Part shown: piece by piece, positions 52,579 to 63,756 of the stretch
Layout of the letters: each line of letters starts with the position of its first letter
Position numbering within the stretch: the stretch's first letter is position 1
Origin: Todiramphus chloris collaris
Taxonomy: Eukaryota > Chordata > Aves > Coraciiformes > Alcedinidae
Assembly (NCBI GenBank): GCA_025345505.1
Contig: JANVCC010009742.1
Location: 1,195,220 to 1,259,219 of the forward strand
Direction of reading: 5' to 3'
Length of the DNA: 64,000 bases
Notes under the pieces: model-generated
Database searches by the model: none
Told to the model about the DNA's origin: nothing
What the model saw: only the letters and a program-made list of their open reading frames with translations
Position numbers and translations under genes: made by a program

Positions 52579-54477
52579 TCAATGTCTGCGGGCGGCAGAT
52601 TTACCTGCGGCGCGGCGCTGTTCCTGTTCTTCAAACAGCGATGCCAACTGCTCGGTCATCGCACCCGCCAGCTCTTCCGCATCGACAATGGTCACCGCAC
52701 GCCGGTAGTAGCGCGTCACGTCATGGCCGATGCCGATGGCGATCAGCTCGACCGGCGAGCGTGTCTCGATCTCTTCGATCACGGCGCGCAGGTGCCGTTC
52801 GAGATAATTGCCCGGGTTGACCGACAGGGTGGAATCGTCGACCGGCGCACCGTCGGAAATCATCATCAGGATCTTGCGCTGTTCCGGCCGACCCAGCAGA
52901 CGCTGATGCGCCCAGATCAGGGCTTCGCCGTCGATGTTTTCCTTCAGCAGCCCTTCGCGCATCATCAGCCCGAGATTGCGCCTGGAACGGCGCCACGGGG
53001 CATCGGCACGCTTGTAGACGATATGGCGCAGATCGTTGAGGCGGCCGGGATTGGCAGGCTTGCCGCGCTCCAGCCAGGCCTCGCGCGCCTGCCCGCCCTT
53101 CCAGGCCTTGGTGGTGAAGCCGAGAATCTCGACTTTCACACCGCAGCGCTCGAGCGTGCGCGCCAGAATGTCGGCGCAGGTCGCCGCGACCGTGATCGGA
53201 CGGCCACGCATGGAGCCGGAATTGTCGATCAGCAGGGTGACGATTGTATCGCGGAAATCCGTATCGCGCTCCTGCTTATAGGACAGCGGCTGCGTCGGAT
53301 CGATGACCACGCGCACGAGACGCGCCGAATCGAGATAGCCCTCTTCCAGATCGAAATCCCAGGACCGGTTCTGCTGCGCCATCAGGCGCCGCTGCAGGCG
53401 GTTGGCGAGACGACCCACGACACCGGAAAGATTGGCGAGCTGCTTGTCGAGGAAAGCCCGGAGGCGCTCCAGCTCCGCATCGTCGCACAGTTCTTCCGCA
53501 TCGGTGGTTTCGTCGAATTCCTGGGTGAAGACCTTGTAGCCGCTTTCGCTGCCGAGATTGGAAAACGGCTGGTTCGGACGGCGTGCCTCGCCGGGCATTT
53601 CCGCATCCGTATCCGCGTCGTCGTCAATCTCGTCGGAGGAAGCATCGGCGGCCTCGGTCTCGCCCGACTGACTGTCGTCGCTGGAGCTTTCCGAATCATC
53701 ATCCTCGGATGCGTCACTGCCCTGGTCTTCGTCGGAACCGCCCTCGTTGTTCTCTTCGGGCTCCGGCGTGTCCTCGTTGTTTTCCTGGTCCTCGTCCTGC
53801 TCGCTTTCCTGCGACAGCTCTTCGGCCATCTCCATGGAAGCCAGCATTTCGCGGACAACGCGGGCAAAGGCGTTCTGGTCGTTGATCTTGTCGCCGAGAT
53901 GCTCAAGATCAGCCGCTGCCTTTTCCTCGATCCAGTCACGCCAGAGGTCGACGACATTGCCGGCGGATTCGGGCGCCTTGCGGCCCGTCAGCTTCTCGCG
54001 CACCACAAGCGCAATCGCTTCTTCCAGCGGTGCTTCGGCCTTGTCGGTGATGGCCGGAAAATTGGCGCGGGAATATTTGTCCGACAGCATCGAACTGAGA
54101 TTCTCGGCCATGCCGTCCATGCGCAGGGCACCGATTGCCTCGACGCGCGCCTGTTCGACCGCATCGAAAATGGCACGCGCCTGCTTGCCTTCCGGCGCCA
54201 GCGTCGCATGAATGCGGTCGTTGTGGCACGCCTTGCGCAACGCCATGGAATCGCCGATGCCGCGGGTAACCGCGATATCGTTCGCCGTCGGACGCTTGGG
54301 CAGGTCGGGCAGACGCGCCCGATGCCCCGTCAGGGCCGGGCGATCATTGCCAAACCCGACTTCCATTTCATGATCACCGGCAATGGCCCGCATGCAGGCC
54401 GTAACCGCGCGCTTGAAGGGCTCGGAATCAACCGGGCCTTTCGGATTTGTGCGTGAATTGTCTCCCGGGCCCGCCAT
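52579..54477 (-). CDS. cobT: Cobaltochelatase subunit CobT
   Basis: 632 residues. Together with CobS and CobN inserts cobalt into hydrogenobyrinic a,c-diamide in aerobic B12 synthesis. After an N-terminal domain comes a very acidic stretch (about 215-305, Glu/Asp/Ser) and a C-terminal VWA domain with the MIDAS motif DNSGSMRG and later [10 protein letters not shown]. This order is specific to CobT. It lies 13 bp downstream of cobS. Not to be confused with enterobacterial CobT (DMB phosphoribosyltransferase). Confidence 0.96.
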   Translation of the reverse strand: MAGPGDNSRTNPKGPVDSEPFKRAVTACMRAIAGDHEMEVGFGNDRPALTGHRARLPDLPKRPTANDIAVTRGIGDSMALRKACHNDRIHATLAPEGKQARAIFDAVEQARVEAIGALRMDGMAENLSSMLSDKYSRANFPAITDKAEAPLEEAIALVVREKLTGRKAPESAGNVVDLWRDWIEEKAAADLEHLGDKINDQNAFARVVREMLASMEMAEELSQESEQDEDQENNEDTPEPEENNEGGSDEDQGSDASEDDDSESSSDDSQSGETEAADASSDEIDDDADTDAEMPGEARRPNQPFSNLGSESGYKVFTQEFDETTDAEELCDDAELERLRAFLDKQLANLSGVVGRLANRLQRRLMAQQNRSWDFDLEEGYLDSARLVRVVIDPTQPLSYKQERDTDFRDTIVTLLIDNSGSMRGRPITVAATCADILARTLERCGVKVEILGFTTKAWKGGQAREAWLERGKPANPGRLNDLRHIVYKRADAPWRRSRRNLGLMMREGLLKENIDGEALIWAHQRLLGRPEQRKILMMISDGAPVDDSTLSVNPGNYLERHLRAVIEEIETRSPVELIAIGIGHDVTRYYRRAVTIVDAEELAGAMTEQLASLFEEQEQRRAAGKSAARRH

Positions 54478-54490
54478 GCTCTGATGACGC

Positions 54491-55477
54491 TCAGCCTATG
54501 ACCACATTGGCCGTCGACTCCGGCAGTTCCTTGCCGAACGCACGCTGATAGAACTCGGCAACGATCGGACGTTCCAGTTCATCGCACTTGTTGAGGAAGG
54601 TCAGACGGAAGGCGAAGCCGACATCCTTGAAGATATCGGCATTTTCAGCCCAGGTGATGACCGTACGCGGGCTCATCACCGTGGAGAGATCGCCATTGAT
54701 GAAGGCGGCACGGGTCATGTCGGCAACGCGGACCATCTTCGAGACGATCTCCTTGCCTTCCTTGTTCTGGTAGTGCTTGGCCTTGGCCAGAACGATGGCG
54801 GCTTCGTTGTCATGCGGCAGATAGTTGAGCGTCGTCACGATGGACCAGCGGTCCATCTGTGCCTGGTTGATCTGCTGCGTGCCGTGGTAGAGGCCGGTTG
54901 TATCGCCGAGGCCGACGGTGTTGGCCGTCGCGAACAGGCGGAACGCCGGATGCGGACGGATCACGCGGCTCTGGTCGAGCAGGGTCAGGCGGCCGGACGA
55001 TTCAAGCACGCGCTGGATCACGAACATCACGTCCGGACGGCCGGCATCATACTCGTCGAACACCAGCGCCACATTGTGCTGATAGGCCCATGGCAGGATA
55101 CCGTCGCGGAATTCGGTGATCTGCATGCCGTCCTTGACGACGATGGCATCCTTGCCGACGAGATCGATACGGCTGACATGGCTGTCGAGATTGACGCGCA
55201 CGCACGGCCAGTTGAGGCGGGCGGCGACCTGTTCGATGTGGGTCGACTTGCCTGTTCCGTGGTATCCGGACACCATGACGCGCCGGTTGAAGGCAAACCC
55301 GGCCAGAATGGCCAGCGTGGTCTGCTTGTCGAACAGATAATCCGGATCGGTCTCCGGCACGTATGCATCGCCTGCCTTGTAGGCAGGGACCATCATGTCG
55401 GTATCAAATCCGAAAAGCTTTGCGGCAGAAACCGTAGTATCCGGCAAATTCGCAATATCGCGATCAACCTTATTCAT
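54491..55477 (-). CDS. cobS: Cobaltochelatase AAA+ subunit CobS
   Basis: 328 residues from the second ATG (55477), better spaced from GGAGG than the first at 55480. MoxR/CobS AAA+ ATPase: Walker [10 protein letters not shown], Walker [10 protein letters not shown], sensor region [20 protein letters not shown]. It forms a chaperone-like ring with CobT. cobS-cobT order and the J-domain gene upstream are typical of Rhizobiales. Confidence 0.96.
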   Translation of the reverse strand: MNKVDRDIANLPDTTVSAAKLFGFDTDMMVPAYKAGDAYVPETDPDYLFDKQTTLAILAGFAFNRRVMVSGYHGTGKSTHIEQVAARLNWPCVRVNLDSHVSRIDLVGKDAIVVKDGMQITEFRDGILPWAYQHNVALVFDEYDAGRPDVMFVIQRVLESSGRLTLLDQSRVIRPHPAFRLFATANTVGLGDTTGLYHGTQQINQAQMDRWSIVTTLNYLPHDNEAAIVLAKAKHYQNKEGKEIVSKMVRVADMTRAAFINGDLSTVMSPRTVITWAENADIFKDVGFAFRLTFLNKCDELERPIVAEFYQRAFGKELPESTANVVIG

Positions 55478-55571
55478 CATGCCTCCAGCGCGACTGCACG
55501 CGCAGACGCAATAAGATAGTCACACCCATGAAGCCTCGACGGGAGGCTTCGAATTCAGCCAAACATGGTCC

Positions 55572-56225
55572 TTAGCAAAAACCAGCCTGTTTGAGCAATT
55601 GATAAGCCTGGATAACGTCGCGGAAACGATCCTCGGAAGCCCGATCACCGCCGTTTGCATCGGGATGATGGCGCTTCACCAGTTCTTTATAGCGCGACTT
55701 GATGTCTTCGCCAGTGGCTTTCACATCAAGACCGAGAGTATCCAGCGCTTTTGCCTCCAATGGCTTGGCCTTACGCAGGCGCGCACTCGGCCGTGCATCA
55801 CCGAACACGCTGTTCGGATCACGGAAACGGTTCTGATAGGCAGCCCGGCCCGAACGCAGCTTGGAAAAGTCCGGCGACGTCTTCGCACCGCCAGACGCTG
55901 CGGCCGCCGCGCTGGCGCCAGCGCCGCTGCCCGGCAGGCCTGCGACGGTCCAGGTCGGCCGGTCGCCGGTCAGGGCTTCCTTTTGATAACGCGCGACTTC
56001 CGCGTCGGAGAGACCGGAAAAATAGTTGTAGCCTTTGTTGTATTCACGGACATGATCGATGCAGAAGTGAAAGAACTCGCCTTCCTTCATGCGCCCAACC
56101 GGTGCACGGTGCGGACCCGGCTTGTCGCAGCCATCCCACTGGCACACGGGAATGCGCGATTTCTCCTCTTCCACCTTTTTCGGGCGGATGCGGATGCTGT
56201 CAAAATATTTCGAATTTGAGGTCAT
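55572..56225 (-). CDS. J-domain (DnaJ-like) protein
   Basis: 217 residues with a C-terminal J domain (about 160-215) bearing HPD in VKRHHPDANGG. The N-terminal half has two Cys pairs (CQWDGCDKPGPHRAP; FHFCIDH), a conserved alphaproteobacterial zinc-like module, and an Ala/Gly-rich linker. It would stimulate a DnaK-type ATPase. Lying just upstream of cobST, it may assist CobST, but that is inference. Confidence 0.9.
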   Translation of the reverse strand: MTSNSKYFDSIRIRPKKVEEEKSRIPVCQWDGCDKPGPHRAPVGRMKEGEFFHFCIDHVREYNKGYNYFSGLSDAEVARYQKEALTGDRPTWTVAGLPGSGAGASAAAAASGGAKTSPDFSKLRSGRAAYQNRFRDPNSVFGDARPSARLRKAKPLEAKALDTLGLDVKATGEDIKSRYKELVKRHHPDANGGDRASEDRFRDVIQAYQLLKQAGFC

Positions 56226-56368
56226 TGCGTACGATTATCAACGGATTGGTTTACAAGACAAGAATTGACAATTGCCCATGGATCAACCTAACGCCTGAAA
56301 TGGCGGTAAATTTGTGATCATGTACGGGTTTGCCAAATGAAACTACCATATGGGCGCAGGAGAACGAA

Positions 56369-56671
56369 ATGTCCACTCAGTCAGCGATCGAAAACAAACT
56401 GACGCAGGCTTTTCATCCTGTTTCATTGACCGTTATCAACGAGAGCCACCTTCACGCCGGCCACCATCATGAAGACAGCGGGCATCATGCCACATTCGAC
56501 GGTTCGGGTGAAACGCATTTTCGCGTGCGCATTGTCGCAGAAGCTTTTGCGGGCCTGTCGCGCGTCGCGCGGCACAGGGCGATCAACGAGGTGCTGAAGG
56601 ACGAACTGGCCGGCAGCGTCCACGCGCTCGCACTGGAACCGGCTGCTCCCGGCGAAGCGACACGCCGCTAG
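56369..56671 (+). CDS. BolA-family protein
   Basis: 100 residues; the start at 56369 has AGGAGAACG upstream, seven bases away, and an earlier in-frame ATG lacks one. The BolA fold is clear: SLTVINESHLHAGHHH, ETHFRVRIVAEAFAGLSRVARHRAINEVLKDEL, VHALAL. The His-rich region supports Fe-S sharing with monothiol glutaredoxins. It is divergent from the J-domain gene, which is common. Confidence 0.93.
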   Translation: MSTQSAIENKLTQAFHPVSLTVINESHLHAGHHHEDSGHHATFDGSGETHFRVRIVAEAFAGLSRVARHRAINEVLKDELAGSVHALALEPAAPGEATRR

Positions 56672-56683
56672 AGGCTTTCCTGC

Positions 56684-57208
56684 CTAAACATCATCGCTTT
56701 GCATCAGTTGCCGTTGCAGGCGGGCGATCATCTGCGCCTGCAACTCGCTCTCCCCGCCATAGGCGGCGGCAGTCTGCCACAGCATGCCGATCAGCTGAAA
56801 ACGCTCGTCCACGCTCAGGCGCGCCCGCAGCATCGGCACCATATCGTCAGCCATCGATGGGAACGAACCCCGACGCCTGGTATAGCGCCAGGCTTTGCGA
56901 AACATCGCATCCGGATCGCCGATCCCCAGCGGACCGGCCAACAGCGCGATGATCTGCCGTCTTTCAGCATGGGTCAGCGGCGCACCGGTGCGCACGAGCT
57001 GGATCATCAGCACGGTTGCCGCCAGCCGTGGATCACGGATCCGGCTGTGGCGCGAACCAACGATACGGTCGAATGCCCGCTTGCTCCTGTTTCTCAGACG
57101 AGGCGTATTTCTGTCCAGATCCCGAATGGAACGAGCGGCCCATTGCAGCCGGAACATCCAGTAAAAAATCGCCGCAATTCCACTTAAAATGGCAATAACA
57201 ATATGCAT
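56684..57208 (-). CDS. TerB-like membrane-anchored protein, unknown
   Basis: 174 residues. One N-terminal hydrophobic helix (about 3-20), a basic linker, then a helical domain with LAATVLMIQLVRTGAPLTHAERRQIIALLAGPLGI and LSVDERFQLIGMLWQTA, reminiscent of the TerB/DjlA N-terminal helical bundle. The family match is weak and no function can be given. It ends 12 bp from the bolA stop. Confidence 0.65.
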   Translation of the reverse strand: MHIVIAILSGIAAIFYWMFRLQWAARSIRDLDRNTPRLRNRSKRAFDRIVGSRHSRIRDPRLAATVLMIQLVRTGAPLTHAERRQIIALLAGPLGIGDPDAMFRKAWRYTRRRGSFPSMADDMVPMLRARLSVDERFQLIGMLWQTAAAYGGESELQAQMIARLQRQLMQSDDV

Positions 57209-57282
57209 GCAGCCCCTAGCTTATGCGCAGGAAAGCGTCTGAAAAAACAATATCTTAAAATTATCGAACCAGTGGCGGCAGC

Positions 57283-58572
57283 TTAACTGGTTTTGCCCTT
57301 TTCGTCATCCTCCAAAGGTCGAATACGAAGCCGGGTAATGCGGTTTTTTTCCCGCTTCAGCACGGTGAAGCGCTTGCCATGGAAGGTGAATGCCTGTTTT
57401 TCCGTGGGGATGCTCTGGGTTTCGTGGATGACGAGACCGGCAATGGTCGTGGCCTCCGCATCCGGCAGGTTCCAGTCGAGCGCCCGGTTGAGATCGCGGA
57501 TCGGAACCGAGCCATCAACCAGTACCGACCCATCCGGCTGGGGGCGGCAGCCTTGAACGTCGATGTCATGCTCGTCGGCGATATCGCCGACAATCTCCTC
57601 AAGGATGTCTTCGAGCGTGATCAGCCCCTGCACGTCGCCATATTCATCCACGACGATGGCGATATGCGCCTTGCGGCGCAGGAAGGCATTGAGCTGGTCC
57701 TGCAGGGTTGTCGTATCGGGCACGAACCAGGGCTTGGTCGCCACCTTCATGATGTTGATCTTGGAGAAATCCCGGTTGGAATCGCGGATGGCCCGCACCA
57801 GGTCCTTGGCATGCACGACACCGACGATATTGTCGTTGTCGCCGCGCCAGACCGGAATGCGGGTGTGGTGGCTCGCCAGAATCTGGCCGATGATCTCCTC
57901 GATCGGATCATCGGCGTTGATCGAATCCATATCCGTCCGGTGGATCATGACGTCATAGACTTCGAGCTCACGCAGGTCGAGCAGACCGCCGATCTGGTCG
58001 CGGTCGCGCTTCACCACCGAACCCTCCCGGTGCAGGAGATCGACGGCGCCGCGCAGTTCCTCCTGCGCCGACAGCATCGATTTCACCGAACCGAGATCGA
58101 TGCCGAACAGGCCGAGGATGCGGCGCACGATCCAGTTGATGAGGTCCGACAGCGGGCCGAAGATGAACACGGCAACCTGTGCGAACCGCACCAGCGCCAG
58201 CGCATTGCGGTCGGGGCTGGAAATCGCCCAGGATTTCGGCAGCACCTCGGCGAAGATCACCAGAAGCACGGTCATGATCGCGGTGGCATAGGCAACGCCC
58301 GCCTGTCCGAACAGGTTGAGCAGCATGCTCGTGGTCAGGGATGACGCAAGAATATTGATGAGATTGTTGCCGATCAGCATGACACCGATCAGGCGGTCGC
58401 GCTTTTCGATGAGACCTTCGACAACCGTTGCACGGTCATCGCCGCGCTTCGAGAGCCGGTGCATCCGGGCGCGCGACACGGCGGTCAGCGCAGTTTCGGA
58501 TCCTGAAAAAAGACCAGACATCAGGATCAGAAGGAAAATGATTCCGCAAAAGATCCAGAGTTCCAGGTTCAT
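57283..58572 (-). CDS. CNNM/CorC-family transporter (HlyC/CorC)
   Basis: 429 residues. An N-terminal DUF21 membrane domain with four helices (about 5-190, [19 protein letters not shown]), two CBS domains (about 205-330; [41 protein letters not shown]) and a C-terminal CorC_HlyC domain. Linked to magnesium or cobalt efflux. Its ATG overlaps the aroB stop by 4 bp, forming an aroK-aroB-corC operon as in other Rhizobiales. Confidence 0.93.
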   Translation of the reverse strand: MNLELWIFCGIIFLLILMSGLFSGSETALTAVSRARMHRLSKRGDDRATVVEGLIEKRDRLIGVMLIGNNLINILASSLTTSMLLNLFGQAGVAYATAIMTVLLVIFAEVLPKSWAISSPDRNALALVRFAQVAVFIFGPLSDLINWIVRRILGLFGIDLGSVKSMLSAQEELRGAVDLLHREGSVVKRDRDQIGGLLDLRELEVYDVMIHRTDMDSINADDPIEEIIGQILASHHTRIPVWRGDNDNIVGVVHAKDLVRAIRDSNRDFSKINIMKVATKPWFVPDTTTLQDQLNAFLRRKAHIAIVVDEYGDVQGLITLEDILEEIVGDIADEHDIDVQGCRPQPDGSVLVDGSVPIRDLNRALDWNLPDAEATTIAGLVIHETQSIPTEKQAFTFHGKRFTVLKREKNRITRLRIRPLEDDEKGKTS

Positions 58573-59684
58573 TTTGGGTGTTTCTCCTGCAAAAAGCTGA
58601 GAACGGCCGATGGCGGCACATCCCGGGCGATAAAGGACTGGCCGATACCGCGGGTGAGAATGAAGGTCAGCGTGCCCCGCGTCACCTTCTTATCCTGGGC
58701 AATATACTCCATCAGCCTCTCCGCCGGCGGCAAGGCACCGGGAATGTCGCCGATGGAAACCGGCAGCCCGACCTGCCGCAAATGCGCTTCGACCCGCCGG
58801 GCGTCGTCGGCGCTCGCCAGATTCATCTTGACCGAAAACTGGTGGGCGAGGACCATGCCGATGGCAACGCCTTCGCCATGCACGAGACGGGCGGAATCGT
58901 AGTGCGTGGCTGTCTCCAGCGCGTGGCCGAATGTGTGGCCGAGATTGAGCAGCGCCCGGTCGCCGGTTTCGCGCTCGTCGCGCGCCACGACATCGGCCTT
59001 TGACTGGCAGGATACGGCAATGGCGTGGGTCCGCTCCGGCCCGCCGGCAAAAATGCCCTGCCAGTTCGTCTCCAGCCATGCGAAGAAATCCGGCCGGTCG
59101 ATCAGCCCGTATTTGGCAACTTCCGCATAGCCGGCGCGAAATTCGCGCGGGCTGAGCGTGTCGAGCACATCCGTGTCGGCCAGCACCAATTGCGGCTGGT
59201 AGAAAGCGCCGACGAGGTTCTTGCCATGCGCCGTGTTGATGCCGGTCTTGCCGCCAACGGATGAATCCACCTGGGCCAGCAGCGAGGTCGGTATCTGCAC
59301 GAAGCCCATGCCGCGCCGGGCGATGCTTGCGGCAAAGCCGGCGAGATCGCCGATCACGCCGCCGCCAAAGGCGATGACGATATCGCCCCGTTCCAGCCGG
59401 GCGGCCAGGATGGCATTGGTGACGGTTTCGAGCGTGGCAAAACCTTTCGACTTTTCACCGGGGGCAACGAGAACCGGCGTCGATTCGATGCCGCCGGCCT
59501 TCAGGCTGTCCACCAGGCGCTGCAGATGCAACGCGGCAACGTTCTCGTCGGTGACGATGGCCACCCGTCCTGCGCCCGTGCGCCCGGCAATCTCCTGCCC
59601 GGCGCGCTCGATCAGGCCAGCGCCGATGAGAATGTCGTAGGAACGGTCTCCGAGTTTGACCGGAACTGTCGTCAGGGCGCTCAT
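58569..59684 (-). CDS. aroB: 3-dehydroquinate synthase
   Basis: 371 residues. Second step of the shikimate pathway, NAD- and metal-dependent. [46 protein letters not shown] is the family core; [12 protein letters not shown] holds metal-binding His and HGEGVAIGM another. The start overlaps the aroK stop by 4 bp. Confidence 0.96.
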   Translation of the reverse strand: MSALTTVPVKLGDRSYDILIGAGLIERAGQEIAGRTGAGRVAIVTDENVAALHLQRLVDSLKAGGIESTPVLVAPGEKSKGFATLETVTNAILAARLERGDIVIAFGGGVIGDLAGFAASIARRGMGFVQIPTSLLAQVDSSVGGKTGINTAHGKNLVGAFYQPQLVLADTDVLDTLSPREFRAGYAEVAKYGLIDRPDFFAWLETNWQGIFAGGPERTHAIAVSCQSKADVVARDERETGDRALLNLGHTFGHALETATHYDSARLVHGEGVAIGMVLAHQFSVKMNLASADDARRVEAHLRQVGLPVSIGDIPGALPPAERLMEYIAQDKKVTRGTLTFILTRGIGQSFIARDVPPSAVLSFLQEKHPK

Positions 59685-60286
59685 CGCGGGAATTCCTTGT
59701 TGTCCAGATGCTGCGATACGGCCTGCATCGCTTCAAGCGCGATGATTTCTTTCTTTTCCTCGCGTGAGAGAATGGTCAGATCCGCCTGCGCATAGACCGG
59801 ATAGCGCTCGCTCATCAGCCGTTCCATGACGGCGCGCGGATTGTCGCTTTTCAGGAGCGGCCGGTTCTGCTTGCGCACCACGCGGTTCATCAGCACGTCG
59901 AGTTCCGCATTCAGCCAGATCGATATGCCTTCGGATGCGATGGCACCGCGCGTCTGCTCGTTCATATAGGCGCCGCCGCCGGTCGCCAGAACGATGGGGC
60001 CTTCTTCGAGCATGCGCGCGATAACCCGGCGCTCCAGATCGCGGAATTCCGCTTCGCCATAGGCCTCGAACAGTTCGGGAATGGTCATGGTTGAGACTTT
60101 TTCAATCTCGTTGTCGGCGTCAAAAAACGGCAGTTCGACCAGCGAAGCCAGTTTTTTACCCACGGTGGATTTGCCTGCGCCCATCAAACCGACGAGCACA
60201 ATAGACCGGTGCCCCAGGCGCTCCCGGATGGATCGGGCCAACTCCGGAACCTGGGCTGTGCCAAGAATATCGTCAATGCTGTTCAT
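59681..60286 (-). CDS. aroK: Shikimate kinase
   Basis: 201 residues from the ATG at 60286; the frame is open to 60361 with no ribosome-binding site in either place. Walker A is [15 protein letters not shown], shikimate-binding FFDADNEIE and EFRDLER, GGGAY, and the lid [18 protein letters not shown]. The C-terminal 30 residues extend past the E. coli length, as in other alphaproteobacteria. Confidence 0.94.
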   Translation of the reverse strand: MNSIDDILGTAQVPELARSIRERLGHRSIVLVGLMGAGKSTVGKKLASLVELPFFDADNEIEKVSTMTIPELFEAYGEAEFRDLERRVIARMLEEGPIVLATGGGAYMNEQTRGAIASEGISIWLNAELDVLMNRVVRKQNRPLLKSDNPRAVMERLMSERYPVYAQADLTILSREEKKEIIALEAMQAVSQHLDNKEFPR

Positions 60287-60423
60287 AAATGCGTTTCGAC
60301 AGGAAAACCGGGCTTTCGTCAAGCAAAGTGTGGGGTTGTCCTTATGTCTGGCCTTCATCAATTCATAAGAGTTTCCGTTGCAGGATTATGGAACATGGAA
60401 AGCCAGCTTGCAAAGTCGATTTG

Positions 60424-60585
60424 ATGCCCACACTGACCCGATTGATCATCACCCTCGCGGTTCTCGCCGGGCTCGTCTATGCGGGAATGCTGGCGCTCGT
60501 GACCTTCGTGCATCCGACGCAGACGGAACTGACCATCCGCATTCCCGCGGAAAAGCTCAATGTCAAACCCGGCAATCCAAAGTAG
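60424..60585 (+). CDS. Small single-pass membrane protein
   Basis: 53 residues. One hydrophobic helix (about 6-30), then a polar tail [16 protein letters not shown]. It is divergent from aroK and upstream of xerD, a position where rhizobia carry a conserved tiny membrane protein. Function unknown. The stop lies 4 bp before the likely xerD start; the earlier possible xerD start at 60560 would overlap it by 26 bp. Confidence 0.65.
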   Translation: MPTLTRLIITLAVLAGLVYAGMLALVTFVHPTQTELTIRIPAEKLNVKPGNPK

Positions 60586-60589
60586 AGCC

Positions 60590-61516
60590 ATGCGTGCAGC
60601 AGCAGCGATAGAGACATTTCTTGAGATGATGAGCGCCGAACGGGGCGCAGCGCAGAACACGCTCGAGTCCTATCGCCGCGACCTCGAGGATGCCGCGGGT
60701 TTTGCCAGCGCCGCCGGCGTGCAGCTGACCATGGCGGAGCCCGCAACAATCCGCGCCTATCTCGACGATATCGCCGGACGCGGCTATGCCGCGACCTCAC
60801 AGGCACGGCGCCTGTCCGCGCTGCGCCAGTTCTTCCGTTTTCTCTATACGGAAAATATCCGCACCGACGACCCGACGGGCACGCTGGACGCGCCAAGGAA
60901 GGACCGTTCGCTGCCAAAAATCCTCAGCGAGGCGGATGTCGAGAAACTGCTGGGGCGGGCCGAACTGGAAACCCTGGATGCAGAGGCCCCGGCGGGCGAT
61001 CATCTGCGCGCCCTGCGCCTGCATGCGCTGCTGGAAATTCTCTACGCGACGGGCTTGCGCGTTTCCGAACTGGTCGGGCTGCCGGTGACGGTTGCCCGCT
61101 CCGATCACCGCTTTCTGATGGTGCGCGGCAAGGGCTCGAAGGACCGCATGGTCCCGCTCTCCGGCAAGGCCCGCACGGCAATGACCACCTATCTCGCCGT
61201 GCGCGATGCCCTGCCGAACCTTGCCGGCAATCCCTGGCTTTTCCCGGCCATCTCCGAAAGCGGTTTTCTGGCGCGGCAGGTTTTTGCCCGCGAATTGAAA
61301 GGCTTGGCTGCTCGTGCCGGACTTGTGACTTCAGCAATCTCGCCGCACGTGTTACGGCATGCCTTCGCCAGCCATCTCCTGCAGAATGGCGCGGACCTGC
61401 GTGCGGTCCAACAATTGCTGGGTCATTCGGATATTTCAACGACCCAGATTTATACCCACGTCATGGAGGAACGGTTGCACCGCCTTGTCACGGAGCACCA
61501 CCCTCTGGCAGACTGA
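60590..61516 (+). CDS. xerD: Site-specific tyrosine recombinase XerD
   Basis: 308 residues from the ATG at 60590; an in-frame ATG at 60560 is possible. Resolves chromosome dimers at dif. N-terminal core-binding domain ([10 protein letters not shown]), catalytic Arg in [26 protein letters not shown] (His-x-x-Arg), [14 protein letters not shown] with the nucleophile Tyr. Complete and distinct from the element's integrase. Confidence 0.95.
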   Translation: MRAAAAIETFLEMMSAERGAAQNTLESYRRDLEDAAGFASAAGVQLTMAEPATIRAYLDDIAGRGYAATSQARRLSALRQFFRFLYTENIRTDDPTGTLDAPRKDRSLPKILSEADVEKLLGRAELETLDAEAPAGDHLRALRLHALLEILYATGLRVSELVGLPVTVARSDHRFLMVRGKGSKDRMVPLSGKARTAMTTYLAVRDALPNLAGNPWLFPAISESGFLARQVFARELKGLAARAGLVTSAISPHVLRHAFASHLLQNGADLRAVQQLLGHSDISTTQIYTHVMEERLHRLVTEHHPLAD

Positions 61517-61566
61517 ACCCATTCCCCCGCGAAACAGGCGGGACCATAGACTTGGCGGGACTCTCT

Positions 61567-62097
61567 ATGTGGCGGCTGTTGAAAAAGCTGTTTTCGAGAC
61601 CGGAACCGGCGCCTGTCGAAGCCGATAGCGAAGTGATGCGCTTCGACGAAACCGGGTTCACGCGGTCCAGCCAGCTGATCCGCTCCATGGGCTGGCGGGA
61701 ACACTGGGATTGGGACGAGATCGACGGTTTCGGCTTCTCCTTCAAACAGGCCATGTTTCCCGACCCCTGGTTCGGCGACTATATGGAGAGCGAATGGTTC
61801 ATCATCGTTGACAACGAAAAGGCTCCCGAACACATCTATTTCCACGCGGACTGGCTGAACATCGACCATCTTCCGCCCGCCCTTCTGCAGAACATGCCCG
61901 GTCTCGACATCGGCGAGTTGCGCAAGGGCCTGTACAATGCATCGCAGGGCTTTCACTATTACGACGGCGAAGGCGAATGGATCGGCTGGCAGCGCCCAAA
62001 ACCCGCCAAGCGGGCGAAACCGGCACAGAAGCCGGCGCCGAAACGCAAGACGGCACCGGCCAAACCCCGGACGTCGACCAGGAAGCCGGATGCATGA
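61567..62097 (+). CDS. Conserved-looking hypothetical protein, basic tail
   Basis: 176 residues from the ATG at 61567; a TTG at 61552 is the alternative. An acidic, aromatic-rich central domain (about 25-140, many Trp, Asp and Phe, e.g. GWREHWDWDEIDGFGFSFKQAMF) is followed by a Lys/Pro/Ala-rich tail (about 145-176). No membrane segment and no family recognised. It lies between xerD and accA. Confidence 0.75.
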   Translation: MWRLLKKLFSRPEPAPVEADSEVMRFDETGFTRSSQLIRSMGWREHWDWDEIDGFGFSFKQAMFPDPWFGDYMESEWFIIVDNEKAPEHIYFHADWLNIDHLPPALLQNMPGLDIGELRKGLYNASQGFHYYDGEGEWIGWQRPKPAKRAKPAQKPAPKRKTAPAKPRTSTRKPDA

Positions 62098-62312
62098 GCG
62101 GCGCCCGCAGCAGCTCTTCCGCCAGGAACGCCACGCAGGCAAGGCCTTGAACTTCGTCCTTATCCACGGGTTTCCACCACACCTTCGCCGGAATTATCCC
62201 TATAACTGGCGCCGCGAACGCGCCTTGTCGGCCATGCTTCCTTGACATGAGCGTCCGCAACAGCCAGTTAGGTCGTGAAAAATCCACCGTTATGCAGGCA
62301 GACACGTCGTCC

Positions 62313-63266
62313 ATGTACAACTATCTCGATTTCGAAAAGCCGGTTGCTGATCTCGATGGCAAGATTCTCGAACTGAAGAAGCTTGCGGAAGAAGGCGGCG
62401 CGCTCGACACCAATGACGAGATCGCCCGTCTGGAAAAGCGGTCGGCCGAGGCTTTGCGCGATCTCTACCGCAAGCTGACCCCCTGGCAGAAGGCGCAGAT
62501 CGCCCGCCATCCCGACCGTCCGCATTGCGTCGACTACATCGGCAAGCTGTTCACGGACTTCACGCCGCTCGCCGGTGACCGCAACTTTGCCGAGGACGAG
62601 GCCATCCAGGCCGGTCTTGCCCGTTTCAACGGCCAGGCCGTCGCCGTGATCGGCCAGGAAAAGGGCAACGACACGAAGTCCCGCCTCAAACACAATTTCG
62701 GCATGGCCATGCCTGAAGGTTACCGCAAGGCCGTGCGCGTCATGGACCTGGCCGACCGCTTCAACCTTCCGGTCATCACGCTCGTCGATACGGCCGGCGC
62801 CTTTCCGGGCATCGCGGCGGAAGAGCGCGGACAGGCGGAAGCCATTGCCCGGTCCACGGCAGCGTCGCTGAACCTGAAAGTGCCGATGGTTTCCGTCATC
62901 ATCGGCGAAGGCGGCTCCGGCGGCGCCATCGCCATTGCCACGGCGAATCGCGTCTACATGCTCGAACATGCGATTTATTCGGTGATCTCGCCGGAAGGCG
63001 CGGCATCGATCCTCTGGCACGATTCCACCCGCGCCAAGGATGCGGCAACCAACATGCGCATCACGGCACAGGACCTGTACGAGCTGAAAATCATCGACGG
63101 CATCATTCCTGAACCCACGGGCGGCGCCCATCGCGGCAAGGATGCGGTGATCGAGGCGACGGGCAACATCATCAACGTTGCCCTGAAATCCATGGCATCG
63201 ATGGACGGCGAAGCGCTCAGGAAAGACCGGCGCGACAAGTTCCTCGCCATCGGGCGCAACCTTTAA
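62313..63266 (+). CDS. accA: Acetyl-CoA carboxylase carboxyltransferase alpha subunit
   Basis: 317 residues if started at the ATG at 62313, which gives the usual N-terminus (NYLDFEKPV) and the family length; an upstream ATG at 62247 would add 22 residues. With AccD it transfers the carboxyl group to acetyl-Co[31 protein letters not shown] and [42 protein letters not shown] are the family core. Confidence 0.96.
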   Translation: MYNYLDFEKPVADLDGKILELKKLAEEGGALDTNDEIARLEKRSAEALRDLYRKLTPWQKAQIARHPDRPHCVDYIGKLFTDFTPLAGDRNFAEDEAIQAGLARFNGQAVAVIGQEKGNDTKSRLKHNFGMAMPEGYRKAVRVMDLADRFNLPVITLVDTAGAFPGIAAEERGQAEAIARSTAASLNLKVPMVSVIIGEGGSGGAIAIATANRVYMLEHAIYSVISPEGAASILWHDSTRAKDAATNMRITAQDLYELKIIDGIIPEPTGGAHRGKDAVIEATGNIINVALKSMASMDGEALRKDRRDKFLAIGRNL

Positions 63267-63275
63267 GACCTGCAC

Positions 63276-63303
63276 AAAGGCCCGGACATTCTCCGGGCCT
63301 TTT
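63276..63303 (+). terminator. accA: Rho-independent terminator after accA
   Basis: AAAGGCCCGG-ACATTCT-CCGGGCCTTT, a perfect 10-bp stem followed by T. Confidence 0.85.
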
Positions 63304-63479
63304 CATTTCCGCCGGAAAGACGCGGGTGCACACGACCGGAAAGGCGCTAAGCCACCGAATAAACCGGGGTGCGACGTTCCGGCAAAAAATTGTTGCGGTT
63401 TTTTTGCCAAAGCTGCTTGCAATTCACAGCCCAACCGATTACGAACCGGCCTGCGCAGACGAACGCGCAAGTGTGGCAC

Positions 63480-63556
63480 GCGCCCGTAGCTCAGCTGGAT
63501 AGAGCACCAGACTACGAATCTGGGGGTCAGAGGTTCGAATCCTTTCGGGCGCGCCA
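63480..63556 (+). tRNA. tRNA-Arg (anticodon ACG)
   Basis: Acceptor GCGCCCG pairs with CGGGCGC, discriminator G, encoded CCA. Anticodon stem CCAGA/TCTGG encloses CT-ACG-AA, giving ACG (read as ICG). D-arm GCTCAGCTGGATAGAGC and T-arm with GGTTCGAATCC are normal. Minus-strand frames across it are typical tRNA shadows. Confidence 0.97.
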
Positions 63557-63627
63557 TTCCTTCCCGACAAAAATCGATATCCCTGTTTGCGCGACCGGCA
63601 TTGGCCGATGACGCAGCAATCCTGATT

Positions 63628-63756
63628 CTAGGCCAGGGATTGGCAGAGTTCGCAGATCAGCACGGCAATCCCCACCACGACACCAAAGGCCAGCAGATGC
63701 ACCCAGACCGGTGTCGTATAATGCAGGTGTTGTTTGTCGTCATACTCGTCGTACAC
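63628..63756 (-). CDS. Possible 42-residue membrane peptide
   Basis: A GTG-initiated short frame: an acidic, His-containing N-terminal 16 residues, then one hydrophobic helix (about 18-36), ending in a Cys-containing tail. An in-frame stop upstream means GTG is the only start. Weak GAGAACG before it. No family recognised. The rest of 63557-64000 shows nothing I can support. Confidence 0.3.
   Translation of the reverse strand: MYDEYDDKQHLHYTTPVWVHLLAFGVVVGIAVLICELCQSLA

Noticed and set aside
52537..54456. 639-codon plus-strand frame
   Set aside because: Antisense shadow of cobT; the cobT frame carries a complete, recognisable protein.
63303..63557. Minus-strand 84-codon frame opposite tRNA-Arg
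   Set aside because: Its sequence is the familiar false protein produced by reading across a tRNA gene in antisense.
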